64,000 nt of DNA from contig NZ_FNET01000002.1 in NCBI RefSeq assembly GCF_900100275.1, positions 124,001 to 188,000 on the forward strand, in the 5' to 3' direction. Numbering within the stretch: position 1 is the first letter of the stretch; each line of letters begins with the position of its first letter. The stretch is from Lentzea albidocapillata subsp. violacea (GTDB lineage Bacteria > Actinomycetota > Actinomycetes > Mycobacteriales > Pseudonocardiaceae). The position numbers and the translations under genes were made by a program. Of this stretch, positions 8,977 through 17,561 are shown piece by piece. The notes under the pieces are model-generated. The model did no database searches and was not told where the DNA came from. It worked only from the letters and a program-made list of their open reading frames with translations.

Positions 8977-9404
8977 CGTTGCTACGTTGCGTCAGATCGA
9001 TCATTCCACACTCGCCCAGAAAGACCAGAACGATCGTGCGTGACATACCATTCCAAGTGAGAGCGAACGACAGTCGCGCAATTGATCAAGCATGAAGCCG
9101 TACCGACCGAATGGGCGAGCAGCCCTTACTTCTCGATCACCACAATCCCGACAAATAGCAAGATCGCGACTACCGTCCGTGCGGTCACAGACGGTTAGCT
9201 CAGGTTGACAAACAAAGAAGAGGGCCAACCGTTGTCCGGTATCTGATCCGTCCCGTTCACATAGCCGAGACTCTCGCTCCGCTGCCGGTGCTCGTGAGCC
9301 AGCAGCCCCAGGCGTAGGACAGGTACCGCACATTCGCCGCGGGTGGGGCCATCCGCGTCGGGGGTTTTTGTTCGGGGCTCTGACCGAGGGGTAGGAGACT
9401 CACC
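8977..9404. other. Non-coding stretch upstream of AraC regulator
   Basis: About 430 bases of lower GC than the surroundings. Short ORFs exist on both strands but lack third-position GC bias, recognisable motifs and ribosome binding sites. The stretch probably holds the promoter of the AraC-family gene; no convincing operator was identified. Confidence 0.5.
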
Positions 9405-10310
9405 GTGAAAGGCCATTCATCAATCCAATGGCGAACAGAGGCAAACTGCCTCAAGTGCGACAAGATCGGGCTGTGCTCCACGGTCGGCCGATGTCTGGCC
9501 GAGAGCACCGGAGCGGCCCGGATAACATCGGTCGCCAAGGCAGTCGACTACATGATCGAGCATCTGCCGGAACCAATCCAGCTCAGCGACGTCGCACGAG
9601 CGGGCACGTTGAGCCCATTTCATTTCCACCGCGTTTTCCGGGACGTCACCACCACGACGCCGGCCCGGTTCCTGACCTCGCTCAGAATGGCGGAGGCCCG
9701 GCGCCTGCTGCTGGTCACACCGAAGACCGTGACCGACGTGTGCACCTCGATCGGCTATTCCAGCCTGGGGACCTTCATCAGCCAGTTCGGCAAGCTGACC
9801 GGGTTGTCACCGCGCCGGTTCCGGTGCGTCGTCGAGCAGATCGGGCACATTCCTGTCGAGGAGCTCGTCGAGTCGGGTCCGGAGCTGGCGGCGGCCTCCG
9901 GACCGATCGGCGCCGTGACCGGCCTGCACGGTGAGCCCTGCAACGCGTTGCTCGGGCTCTTCCGGCTGAACCGGCCGCAGGAGCTGCCGACGATGTTCCA
10001 CGCCATCGCGACCAACCGGCTGGTCGCCCTTCCCCCGGTCGCGGACGGTGACTACGAGCCGATCGCCGTCGCGGTCGGCCCGAGCGCGACGGTGCGTGAC
10101 GTGCTGGCCACCCCCATCGGGGTGCTCGGCCGGATCGGGTTCGGCTACTCACCCGTGACCGTCACCGGCGGCCGGTGCCGCCACCCGTTCCAGGTCGCGT
10201 TGCGCAGGCAGCGCCGCTTCGACCCACCCGTCGAGTTCACCCGGCCGCTGCTGTCCCTCGCACGCCGGCGCGTTCTGCGCATCTCCCACTCCACCCCCGC
10301 CATCGGGTGA
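9405..10310 (+). CDS. AraC-family regulator with N-terminal HTH and Cys cluster
   Basis: A 301-residue protein. Residues about 40-140 form the double helix-turn-helix of AraC/XylS regulators: an IQLSDVARAGTLSPFHFHRVF first HTH, TPARFLTSLRMAEARRLL linker helix, and VTDVCTSIGYSSLGTFISQF second HTH. The DNA-binding domain is N-terminal and a domain of about 150 residues follows, an inverted order seen in some GyrI/SAV-type regulators. The first 30 residues contain C15-x2-C18-x5-C24-x5-C30, unusual for the family. GTG 9405 is preceded by GGAG at 7-nt spacing, supporting inclusion of the Cys segment. The target is unknown; the gene is convergent with the HEAT-repeat gene. Confidence 0.85.
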   Translation: MKGHSSIQWRTEANCLKCDKIGLCSTVGRCLAESTGAARITSVAKAVDYMIEHLPEPIQLSDVARAGTLSPFHFHRVFRDVTTTTPARFLTSLRMAEARRLLLVTPKTVTDVCTSIGYSSLGTFISQFGKLTGLSPRRFRCVVEQIGHIPVEELVESGPELAAASGPIGAVTGLHGEPCNALLGLFRLNRPQELPTMFHAIATNRLVALPPVADGDYEPIAVAVGPSATVRDVLATPIGVLGRIGFGYSPVTVTGGRCRHPFQVALRRQRRFDPPVEFTRPLLSLARRRVLRISHSTPAIG

Positions 10311-10340
10311 CCTGACCCCGCGACGGGCCCGCACGCAAAA

Positions 10341-10376
10341 AAGCGGGGTGAGCGGCCGAAACCGCTCACCCCGCTT
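10341..10376 (-). terminator. Bidirectional-type terminator between convergent genes
   Basis: A perfect 15-bp stem (10341-10355 with 10362-10376) encloses a 6-nt loop. Six adenines at 10337-10342 become the U-tract for minus-strand transcription, so it is a textbook terminator for the HEAT-repeat gene ending at 10389 and probably also stops the AraC transcript. Confidence 0.9.
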
Positions 10377-10388
10377 CGCCGTGCTGGG

Positions 10389-11606
10389 TCAGGAGTGCAT
10401 CCAGCCGGTGCGGGTGCAGAACTGCACACCCGGCTCGTCCGCGATGTTGTCCTGGTTGGTGTCCACCTCGGCCTCGTGCGTCGAGTAGATGTCGAGGGAG
10501 TTGACGTCGATCTTGCCGTCGCCGTCCCAGTCGACCAGCTTGCCCTTGAACGTGCCCGTGATGTAGGCGTTGGCCAGCGGGCCGGTCGGGGTGTCGAGCG
10601 TGCCCAGGATGCTGTTGCCCGGGAACAGGATCTCCTCGAGCGAACTGCCGCGCATCGTCTCGAAGTTGATGTAGCCCCACGTCTGGACCGCGCCGCGGAC
10701 GTAGCGGATCGCGGGCTTGCCCTTGATCTCCATCAGCGGGTCGGTGGTCCACTCGCCGGAACGCTTGGCGGAGACCATCTCGTTGCGGTGGCCGAGCGAG
10801 TCGTTGTCCGCCTGGCCGGACATGAAGATCGGCCGCAGGCCACGCGACTCGAAGAAGAAGCTGCCCCGGCCCGCGCTGGCGTGGTTGGTCACGCCGCGGA
10901 ACAGGAAGTTCTCCACGTGCGGCGTGCCGTCGTCGTGCAGGCCCGCCAGGTTCTTGCTGATCACCAGCTGGTGGTCGCGCGTCGCGGAGTTCGGGCAGGC
11001 GTGCGCCTGGCCGTAGCTGCGCGCGAGCCCCTGGGGCGCCAGGGAGATCTTGCCCCAGTGGCGGCCGGTGTCGTCGAGCCGCACGTAGACGTCGACGTCG
11101 ATGTTGAGCAGGATCGTCTCGTCGAACGTGCGGTCCGGGTCCTGCTTCCACGAACGGCTGTCGAACGCGGGCAGGCCGGTGGTGAGCTCCGACGCGAACA
11201 GCCGGGCCCACTCGCCGACGTCGGCGTCGTCGTCGTTGACGAAGCCCTGCAGCGCCTTGAGCGCCCTGGGGCCGCCGATCTTCTCCAGCGCCCACAGCGC
11301 GTTCCAGCGCACCTCCCGCACGCTGTCGGTCTTCACCGCTTCGGTGAGCAGGTCGACCGCGCCCGGCAGCCCGCGATCCACGTACTGGAACAGCGACTGC
11401 TCCCGGATCATCGGGTCACGGTGGTTCAGCGCCTCCTGCGCGACCTGCTCGTCCGTGCGGACGTCGAGCCGGATCGCGGTCCGCTTGAGGAACTCCCCGA
11501 AATCACTGTTGAGACGTGCGGGGTCACCCTGGAGGTAGTGATCCCAGACAGGAGCCTGTGCTTCTACACCGCTTACCTGTCCCAGATCGACAGACTCAAG
11601 TGCCAT
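10389..11606 (-). CDS. HEAT-repeat protein with C-terminal calcium-loop motifs, function unknown
   Basis: A 405-residue protein starting at ATG 11606, preceded by GGAAAGGA at 8-nt spacing. Residues about 60-145 look like HEAT repeats (HRDPMIREQSLFQYVDRG, then REVRWNALWALEKIGGPRALKAL). The middle (about 165-340) is a beta-rich region with an asparagine- and aromatic-rich composition that I do not recognise. The C-terminus carries DWDGDGKIDVNS and DTNQDNIADE, which fit DxDxDG calcium-binding loops as in dockerin or EF-hand-like repeats. No signal peptide is visible. It is monocistronic with its own terminator. Confidence 0.7.
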   Translation of the reverse strand: MALESVDLGQVSGVEAQAPVWDHYLQGDPARLNSDFGEFLKRTAIRLDVRTDEQVAQEALNHRDPMIREQSLFQYVDRGLPGAVDLLTEAVKTDSVREVRWNALWALEKIGGPRALKALQGFVNDDDADVGEWARLFASELTTGLPAFDSRSWKQDPDRTFDETILLNIDVDVYVRLDDTGRHWGKISLAPQGLARSYGQAHACPNSATRDHQLVISKNLAGLHDDGTPHVENFLFRGVTNHASAGRGSFFFESRGLRPIFMSGQADNDSLGHRNEMVSAKRSGEWTTDPLMEIKGKPAIRYVRGAVQTWGYINFETMRGSSLEEILFPGNSILGTLDTPTGPLANAYITGTFKGKLVDWDGDGKIDVNSLDIYSTHEAEVDTNQDNIADEPGVQFCTRTGWMHS

Positions 11607-11868
11607 GCCGGTCATCCTTTCCGAACCGATCAGCAACATTGGTTCTAACCGTGGACGCGAGTAAGCCCTGACCAGCTAGAGGAGCGTGCTGGCCAGCTAC
11701 TCGACGATCCATTTCCGCTGCGGAGAACCACGTTGAGGACATTAATCCCGGGTGAGCGGATGAATTCCGGGCTGCTCTTCAACGCTGTCTCCACTAAAGC
11801 CGGGTTCACGGCCCCAGTCAACGCAGTGCGCTAATCGAGCAATCGAGCGTAAAAACGTCGAAAAATGC

Positions 11869-13629
11869 CTACGAGAGCTCTCTCGCGCCGTCCGGCCGCC
11901 GTCGTGTGACACCCGCTCGGTCCAGCAGCTCGAGCAGCGGCACGGCGGTGCGGCGGGTCGTGTCCCAGGCCTGGCGCGCCTGGCTGACGGTGAACGGTTC
12001 TCGGATTGCCCGCAACACCTCGGCGGCCAGCCGCTCCGCGCCCGGCAGCACCACCACACCGGGCGCGAGCAGGAGCAGCCGGCCCGCTCGGACCGCACTG
12101 CCCAGTTCCGCCGCTCCGAGGCCCGCCTGCGCGAGCTGACGCGCCTCGGGAGCACGGAAGGGGTTCCGCCGCAACGACTCCGTGATCGTCGCGAGTCCCT
12201 TCTCGACAGCGTCCGGTAGCGCGGCACGTCCCGCCACCACACCGTCCTGCGCGGACAGACCGGCGGCGCGCACGAGTTCGCGGGTGACCCCGGCCGACGG
12301 CACCGAGAGCCGATCGGCGAGCACCGGCAACGGCATCCCCCGCACCAACGGCCGTTCCGCGCACCAGCCGGCCACCTGGTCCCGCGCCTGGCCGGCGAGC
12401 GACTCCCACGTGGCCGGGTCCGCGTGCCATCCTCCGGCGACCGGCCGTCCGGTGACGGGCAGGCCGGCGGACCGGAAGTCGTCCTCGCGCAGGAACCGCC
12501 TGCGGTGCAACAGATCCGCCGCCAGCGCGGGCAGGTCGACCTCCCGGCCGGCCAGTGCTACCAGTTCCGCGCCCCTGCGCACCCCCGCACCCCGGCGCGT
12601 CAGCTCCGCGGGCCACACGTCCACGACCACCGCACCCACCGGCGACCCGGCACCTCCCGGATCGCGGAGCAACATCCAGTCACCGGGCCGCACCGGCACA
12701 GCGCACGCGGTCCGCAGCCTCGCCGCTCCCGGCCCCAACGCGCGCACCCGCACAGACACGGCCGCCGTGCCGAAGTGCACCATCAGCGACTGAGCGCGCG
12801 GCGGACCGCCACACCACAGGACGTCGAACTCGTCCACCGGACGCCACGCCTCCGGCGGCGCGAGCAGCGCGTCGCCGCGCCGCACGTCCACCCGGCCGCC
12901 CGCCACGTTCACGGCCACCCTGCGGACCGGCCGCACGACGGCCACCGGGCGCTCACACACCTGTAGGCCCCGCACGCGGAGCAGCAGGCCCGTGCGCGCG
13001 CACCGGAGCCGGTCACCGAGGCGCACCGAACCACCCGCCAAGGTCGCGGTGACGACAGTGCCCGCGCCGGTCACGGTGAACGAGCGGTCCACCCAGAGCC
13101 GCACGTCCGCGCTGTCGTCCGCCGCCTCGTCCTGGCCCGCCACCGCCGCGTCCAGGCCCGCACGCAACTCCGGCAGACCCGCGCCGGTCAACGCGCTCAC
13201 CGCGAACACGGGGATGCCGGCGAGCGAGGTGCCCGCGAGTGCGCGGCGGGCCTCGGCGGCGGCTGGCCGCGGGTCCGCGCGATCGGACTTGGTGACCACC
13301 AGCACGCCCCGGCCGGTGCCCAGCGCGTCCAGCGCCGCGAGGTGCTCGGCCGACTGGGCGGACCAGCCCTCGTCCGCGGCCACGACGAACAGCACCGCCG
13401 GCGCGGGTGCGGCTCCGGCGAGCATCGTGGCCACCAGCCTGCGGTGCCCCGGAACGTCCACGAAGGACACTTCGGCACCGCTGGGCAGCCGGGTCCACAC
13501 GAAGCCGAGGCCGATGCTCATCCCGCGGGCCCGCTCCTGCGCCCAGCGGTCCGGTTCTCGCCCCGTCAACGCCCTGACCAGCGCGGACTTGCCGTGGTCG
13601 ACGTGGCCGGCCGTCACGATCACCGGCAC
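11869..13629 (-). CDS. selB: Selenocysteine-specific translation elongation factor SelB
   Basis: A 586-residue GTPase. GHVDHGKS near the N-terminus is G1, DVPGH is G3 and TKSD is G4; beta-barrel domains follow, then a C-terminal half of winged-helix character ending in QARQAWDTTRRTAVPLLELLDRAG. SelB carries Sec-tRNA to the ribosome and uses its C-terminal winged helices to bind the SECIS hairpin after an in-frame UGA. The length is near that of the E. coli protein. It starts at GTG 13629 and overlaps the selA stop by 10 nt, so the two genes are coupled in one operon together with tRNA-Sec. Confidence 0.96.
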   Translation of the reverse strand: MPVIVTAGHVDHGKSALVRALTGREPDRWAQERARGMSIGLGFVWTRLPSGAEVSFVDVPGHRRLVATMLAGAAPAPAVLFVVAADEGWSAQSAEHLAALDALGTGRGVLVVTKSDRADPRPAAAEARRALAGTSLAGIPVFAVSALTGAGLPELRAGLDAAVAGQDEAADDSADVRLWVDRSFTVTGAGTVVTATLAGGSVRLGDRLRCARTGLLLRVRGLQVCERPVAVVRPVRRVAVNVAGGRVDVRRGDALLAPPEAWRPVDEFDVLWCGGPPRAQSLMVHFGTAAVSVRVRALGPGAARLRTACAVPVRPGDWMLLRDPGGAGSPVGAVVVDVWPAELTRRGAGVRRGAELVALAGREVDLPALAADLLHRRRFLREDDFRSAGLPVTGRPVAGGWHADPATWESLAGQARDQVAGWCAERPLVRGMPLPVLADRLSVPSAGVTRELVRAAGLSAQDGVVAGRAALPDAVEKGLATITESLRRNPFRAPEARQLAQAGLGAAELGSAVRAGRLLLLAPGVVVLPGAERLAAEVLRAIREPFTVSQARQAWDTTRRTAVPLLELLDRAGVTRRRPDGARELS

Positions 13630-14996
13630 GGCGGGTCGCCTGCCGCGAGAACCGCAGGCCCCAGCCCGTCAGCGTCGGCAGGCGGAGCGCCAGCCGCGAG
13701 GACCGCACGCCCCAGCCCGTCAGCGCCGGCAGGCGGAGCGCCAGCCGCGAGAACCGCACGCACCAGCGCGTCGTCGTCGGCCGGATCGACCGTACGCAGG
13801 TCGAGCAGGCACCGCCCGCCCTCGACCCGACCCACGACCCGCTCCGCGCGCAGCGCCGCGCCGAACCGTTCCGGCAGGGCGACGGCGAAACTGGGCAGCC
13901 GCACGCCCGGCGCCGCCCCGCCACCCACCACCGAGGTGGTCGCGACCACCTCGGCGCGGCCCACGGCCGAAGCGAGCGCGTGAGCCCTGCGCTCCAGCGA
14001 AGCGACGTCCGCCGACAACATCACCGCGACCGGGGACGCCGGACCGCGCAGCGTCGCCTCCAGCGCGGCGAGCACCAGCTTCCCCGCCCGCAACGCCCGT
14101 GCGGCCGGATGCCTGCGCAACGCGGTCACGAGGTCCCGGTCGCCCAGCAACAGCCCCGCCTGGGGTCCGCCCAGCAGTTTGTCCGCGCTCGCGGTCACCA
14201 GCGCCGCGCCGCACCGCAGTGCCGTCGTCGCGTCCGGCTCGTCGGGCAGCCGGGGATCGGGCGCGAGCAGCCCGGAGCCGATGTCGACGACCACCGGGAC
14301 CCCGCAGCCCGCCAGCTCCGCCACGCTCGCGGCCGACGTGAAGCCCTCGACGCGGAAGTTCGACGGGTGCACCTTCAGCACGAACCCGGTGTCCGGTCCG
14401 ATCGCGGCGGTGTAGTCACGCGCGGTCGTCCGGTTGGTGGTGCCGACCTCGCGCAGCCGCGCTCCCCCGGCGGTCAGCAGGTCGGGGATGCGGAAGCCGT
14501 CGCCGATCTCGACCAGCTCGCCCCTGCTGATCACGATCTCGCGTCCCGGCGCCAGCGCCAAGGCGCACAACAGCAACGCGGCGGCGTTGTTGTTCACGAC
14601 GTGTGCCGCCCCGGCGTCCGGCACGGACTCGCACAGGGCCGCGAGGGCTCCCCTGCCACGTGCGGCACGGCGTCCGGTGGTGAGGTCGAACTCTACGTCC
14701 GTCCATCCCGCGGCGGCGGCCAGCGCCGCACGGGCGGCGGCCGACAGCGGCGCGCGTCCCAGGTTGGTGTGGATCAGCACTCCCGTGGCGTTCAGCACCG
14801 GGCGCGCGGCGTGACGGGCGAGCGCGGCCATCGCGGCCTCCGGCACCTCGGCGGGACTCAGCCGGCCTTCCCGTGCCGCCTCCTGTGCCGCGTGGATCGC
14901 CGATTTGACCGCCGCACGGCCGTGCACCGCCACCGCCTCGCGCAACGGCGAGGAGGCGAGCAGCGCACCCGTGCTCGGGATGGTCCGCCGCGACAT
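13620..14996 (-). CDS. selA: L-seryl-tRNA(Sec) selenium transferase SelA
   Basis: A 458-residue PLP enzyme converting seryl-tRNA(Sec) to selenocysteinyl-tRNA(Sec) with selenophosphate. Visible landmarks are TGVLIHTNLGRAPLS near residue 60, VNNNAAALLL, the GEIV-like EIVISRGELVEIGDGFRIPD segment, EVGTTNRTTARDY, VVDIGSGLL and SADKLLGGPQAGLLLG, which holds the PLP-binding Lys. The start is ATG 14996, directly downstream of tRNA-Sec on the same strand. An oddity is the C-terminal tail (about the last 45 residues), made of 17-residue repeats ending in RAVLAAGAPPADADGLG that most SelA proteins lack. Confidence 0.96.
   Translation of the reverse strand: MSRRTIPSTGALLASSPLREAVAVHGRAAVKSAIHAAQEAAREGRLSPAEVPEAAMAALARHAARPVLNATGVLIHTNLGRAPLSAAARAALAAAAGWTDVEFDLTTGRRAARGRGALAALCESVPDAGAAHVVNNNAAALLLCALALAPGREIVISRGELVEIGDGFRIPDLLTAGGARLREVGTTNRTTARDYTAAIGPDTGFVLKVHPSNFRVEGFTSAASVAELAGCGVPVVVDIGSGLLAPDPRLPDEPDATTALRCGAALVTASADKLLGGPQAGLLLGDRDLVTALRRHPAARALRAGKLVLAALEATLRGPASPVAVMLSADVASLERRAHALASAVGRAEVVATTSVVGGGAAPGVRLPSFAVALPERFGAALRAERVVGRVEGGRCLLDLRTVDPADDDALVRAVLAAGAPPAGADGLGRAVLAAGAPPADADGLGPAVLAAGDPPCR
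13639..13770 (-). repeat. 51-bp tandem repeat in the 3' end of selA
   Basis: Two near-identical 51-bp units (13647-13697 and 13698-13748), differing at only a few positions, are followed by a partial third copy to about 13770. The period is a multiple of three and encodes 17-residue repeats in the SelA tail. Confidence 0.9.
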
Positions 14997-15016
14997 GCAG
15001 CCTCCACCGTCGTCTG

Positions 15017-15111
15017 TGGCGGAGGCGGACGGGAATCGAACCCGCCGGCGGCAGGTCCTGCCGCCCGTCGGTGTTGAAGACCGCGCCGGTCACCAGACCG
15101 GATACGCCTCC
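15017..15111 (-). tRNA. selC: tRNA-Sec (anticodon TCA), selC
   Basis: A 95-nt tRNA on the minus strand with acceptor GGAGGCG pairing CGCCTCC, an anticodon loop CTTCAAC giving TCA, a long GC-rich variable arm (GGCGGCAGG/CCTGCCGCC pairing), the T-loop GGTTCGATTCC and an encoded 3' CCA. These are the hallmarks of bacterial tRNA-Sec. It lies 20 bp upstream of selA on the same strand and is divergent from selD. Confidence 0.97.
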
Positions 15112-15177
15112 CCGGCGCTGTCCAGGATCGGCAAGCCAGCGGAACATCGACTTCTCCTGGCTTGCCAAGGTCAGGTC

Positions 15178-16152
15178 ATGACCACTCCCAGACTGACCGA
15201 GACCGCCGCCGGTGGCGGTTGCGCGTGCAAGATCCCTCCCGGCGAACTGGAGGACCTCCTCGCCAAGGCCATCCCCGCGTTCCCCGGCCTGCTGGTGGGC
15301 ACCGGGGACGACGCGGCGGCGATCCGGATCGACGGCGAACGCGCCGTGTTGTCCACAGTGGACTTCTTCCCGCCGGTGGTGGACGACGCCCGTGACTGGG
15401 GCCGCATCGCCGCCGCCAACGCCCTGTCGGACGTCTACGCCATGGGCGGTGAGCCGGTGCTCGCGGTGAACCTCCTGTGCTGGCCGCGCGCGACGCTGCC
15501 GATGGAACTCGCCGCCGAGGTCCTGGGCGGCGGGGCGGAGATCGCGGCGCAGGCGCGGTGCCCGGTCGCGGGAGGCCACAGCATCGACGACGCCGAACCC
15601 AAGTACGGCATGGCCGTCACGGGCATCGCCCACCCGGATCGCTTGCTGCGCAACAGTTCCGGCCTACCGGGCACACCGCTGTCGCTGACCAAGCCATTGG
15701 GGATCGGTGTCCTCAACACCCGCCACAAAGCGACCGGCGAGGTGTTCGCCAACGCCGTGGCCACGATGGTGACCCTGAACGCCATCGCGGCACGGGCCGC
15801 GGTGGCCGCCGGAATCCGGTGCGGCACCGACATAACCGGCTTCGGGCTGCTCGGCCACACCCTCGAACTGGCCAGGGCCAGCGGCCTGACCGCGGTGATC
15901 GACAGCTCGGCGGTGCCGGTGCTCGACGGCGCGTTCGAGGCGGTGCGCGACGGCTTCGTCAGCGGTGGTACCCGGCGCAACCTGGAGTGGGTCCGCCCGC
16001 ACAGCGACCTGGGCGGCGTGGACGAGACCACCGCGGTGCTGCTCGCCGACGCGCAGACGTCCGGGGGCCTGCTGCTGGCCGGCGAGATCCCCGGCGCACC
16101 GGTGATCGGCGAGCTGGTCCCCCGCCGCGAGCACCTCGTCGTCGTGCGCTGA
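15178..16152 (+). CDS. selD: Selenide, water dikinase SelD (selenophosphate synthetase)
   Basis: A 324-residue enzyme making selenophosphate from selenide and ATP, the Se donor for SelA. The N-terminal GGGCACKIPP motif matches the catalytic C-x-C-K of SelD, with both positions encoded as cysteine (TGC), so this copy is not itself a selenoprotein. Further landmarks are VGTGDDAAAI, STVDFFPPVVDD, NALSDVYAMGG, AGGHSIDD and DITGFGLLGH. ATG 15178 has AAGG 7 nt upstream. It is divergent from the tRNA-Sec/selA/selB unit, with only 66 bp shared as promoter region. Confidence 0.96.
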   Translation: MTTPRLTETAAGGGCACKIPPGELEDLLAKAIPAFPGLLVGTGDDAAAIRIDGERAVLSTVDFFPPVVDDARDWGRIAAANALSDVYAMGGEPVLAVNLLCWPRATLPMELAAEVLGGGAEIAAQARCPVAGGHSIDDAEPKYGMAVTGIAHPDRLLRNSSGLPGTPLSLTKPLGIGVLNTRHKATGEVFANAVATMVTLNAIAARAAVAAGIRCGTDITGFGLLGHTLELARASGLTAVIDSSAVPVLDGAFEAVRDGFVSGGTRRNLEWVRPHSDLGGVDETTAVLLADAQTSGGLLLAGEIPGAPVIGELVPRREHLVVVR

Positions 16153-16190
16153 CCTGTCCGTTTCGCCCGTTCCCCCAATCGTGTGACCTC

Positions 16191-16214
16191 ATTTGACAAA
16201 TGAAATTGTCAAAT
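16191..16214. promoter_or_regulatory. Operator-like inverted repeat at HTH-regulator promoter
   Basis: ATTTGACAA (16191-16199), a 6-nt spacer, and TTGTCAAAT (16206-16214) form a perfect dyad in an AT-rich patch within GC-rich DNA. It overlaps the first possible ATG (16213) of the regulator, so it probably contains the promoter and autoregulatory operator. Confidence 0.75.
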
Positions 16215-16833
16215 GAACGATGGGTCCATGGGCAGTGGCATGAACTACCTCGGCGACCCGGACGCGGTGGCGGCCGTGCTGGCCCCACTGCGCCGGAAAC
16301 TGCTGGCCAGGCTGCGTGAGCCCGCGTCGGCGACCCAGCTCGCCGCGGCGCTCGACCTGCCACGGCAGAAGGTCAACTACCACCTGCGCGCGCTGGAGAC
16401 GGCGGGCCTGGTCGAGCTGGTCGAGGAGCGGCAGCGCCGTGGGTGCGTGGAGCGCATCATGCGGGCCCGGCCGGGCGCGTTCGTCGTGGATCCGACGGTG
16501 GTGAGCCACGACGACGACTCCCCGGCCCAGCTCAGCCTGATCCAGGACCAGTACGCGGCCGAGCACCTCGTCGACGTCGCCGCCGCGACCGTCCGGGACG
16601 TCGCGCGGATGCAGGTCAAGGCCGACGAGACGGGCAAGCGCCTGCTCACCTTCACCGCCGAGACCGACGTGCGGTTCGCGAGTCCCGCGGCCGTGCACGG
16701 CTTCACCGACGAGCTGACCGCGGCGCTGCGCGAGATCGCGGCCCGCTACGACACGCCGGACGGCCGCCAGTACCGGGTCGTGATCGGCGGTCACCCGACC
16801 CCCAAACCGAACGAACAGGGAGAGAACCGATGA
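16213..16833 (+). CDS. ArsR-like winged-helix transcriptional regulator
   Basis: Up to 206 residues. Residues about 15-80 form a winged helix (PLRRKLLARLREPASATQLAAAL, then RQKVNYHLRALETAGLVELV), the HTH_20/ArsR type seen in regulators paired with SRPBCC proteins. The remainder is helical with a strand-rich end. ATG 16213 lies inside the operator dyad and has no ribosome binding site, so ATG 16228 or ATG 16240, possibly leaderless, may be the real start. The stop overlaps the ATG of the SRPBCC gene by 4 nt. Role: probable autoregulator of this three-gene operon. Confidence 0.85.
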   Translation: MNDGSMGSGMNYLGDPDAVAAVLAPLRRKLLARLREPASATQLAAALDLPRQKVNYHLRALETAGLVELVEERQRRGCVERIMRARPGAFVVDPTVVSHDDDSPAQLSLIQDQYAAEHLVDVAAATVRDVARMQVKADETGKRLLTFTAETDVRFASPAAVHGFTDELTAALREIAARYDTPDGRQYRVVIGGHPTPKPNEQGENR

Positions 16834-17546
16834 GTGACGTCCAGGCCACCGACACCCCGCGGCTGGAGATCCGGGTGACGACCACGGTCGACGCCGCCTG
16901 GCGGGCACTGCGCGACAAGGACGTGATCAGGCAGTGGCACGCGTGGCAGTCCGGTGAGCTCGAGGCCGAGCTCGACTCGATCTACTTCACCGACGTCGTC
17001 GAGGACGCCGAGAACCACACGCTCGTCCCGAACGGTGGTGACCGGTTCGAGATCCGCGAGGACGGCGACGCCGTGCGCATCACGCTGGTCCGCGCACCGC
17101 TGAGCGGCGACGCCGAGTGGGACGCGTACTACGACGACGTCACCGAGGGCTGGACCTCGTTCCTGCAGCAGCTGCGGTTCGCCCTGGAGCGCAAGCCGGG
17201 CGAGCAGCGGCGCACGCTGTTCTTCGGCAACCGCCAGACGTACTCGGGCACCGTGATCGAGCGCCTGGAACTGGACTCCGCGGGCGAGCCGGGCAGCCGT
17301 TACACCGCCACCCTCGCCGGTGAGGCGATCGAGGGCGAGGTGTGGTTCCGCTCGGAGCACCAGCTCGGCGTCACCGTCGACTCCTGGGGCGAGGGCCTGC
17401 TGATCATCGCCGGCACCGGGCCGTCCGCGACCGACCCGGCCGGGACGTCGATGGCGTTGCTGAGCACCTATGGCCTGGCCGACGACGTGTACTCCCTGCT
17501 CGACAAGCGGTGGTCCCAGTGGTGGGCCGACAACACGGGCAAGTGA
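16830..17546 (+). CDS. SRPBCC (AHSA1-like) domain protein
   Basis: A 238-residue protein starting at ATG 16830, coupled to the regulator by a 4-nt overlap, with GGGAGAG upstream. It begins with a LEIRVTTTVDAAWRALRDKDVIRQWHAW segment, typical of the START-like AHSA1/SRPBCC family with its first strand, helix and W-H-x-W. A second half of similar size (from about residue 125) follows, possibly a second degenerate START-like module. The fold binds hydrophobic ligands; no enzymatic residue can be named. Its regulator/SRPBCC pairing is common in actinobacteria. Confidence 0.8.
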   Translation: MSDVQATDTPRLEIRVTTTVDAAWRALRDKDVIRQWHAWQSGELEAELDSIYFTDVVEDAENHTLVPNGGDRFEIREDGDAVRITLVRAPLSGDAEWDAYYDDVTEGWTSFLQQLRFALERKPGEQRRTLFFGNRQTYSGTVIERLELDSAGEPGSRYTATLAGEAIEGEVWFRSEHQLGVTVDSWGEGLLIIAGTGPSATDPAGTSMALLSTYGLADDVYSLLDKRWSQWWADNTGK

Positions 17547-17561
17547 GCGAGGAGAATTCTC

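Noticed and set aside
8977..9404. Small genes in the AT-richer gap
   Set aside because: The ORFs lack ribosome binding sites, codon bias and any recognisable motif; kept as non-coding.
15220..15240. SelD as a selenoprotein
   Set aside because: The catalytic motif codons are TGC and TGC, with no TGA, so SelD uses cysteine.
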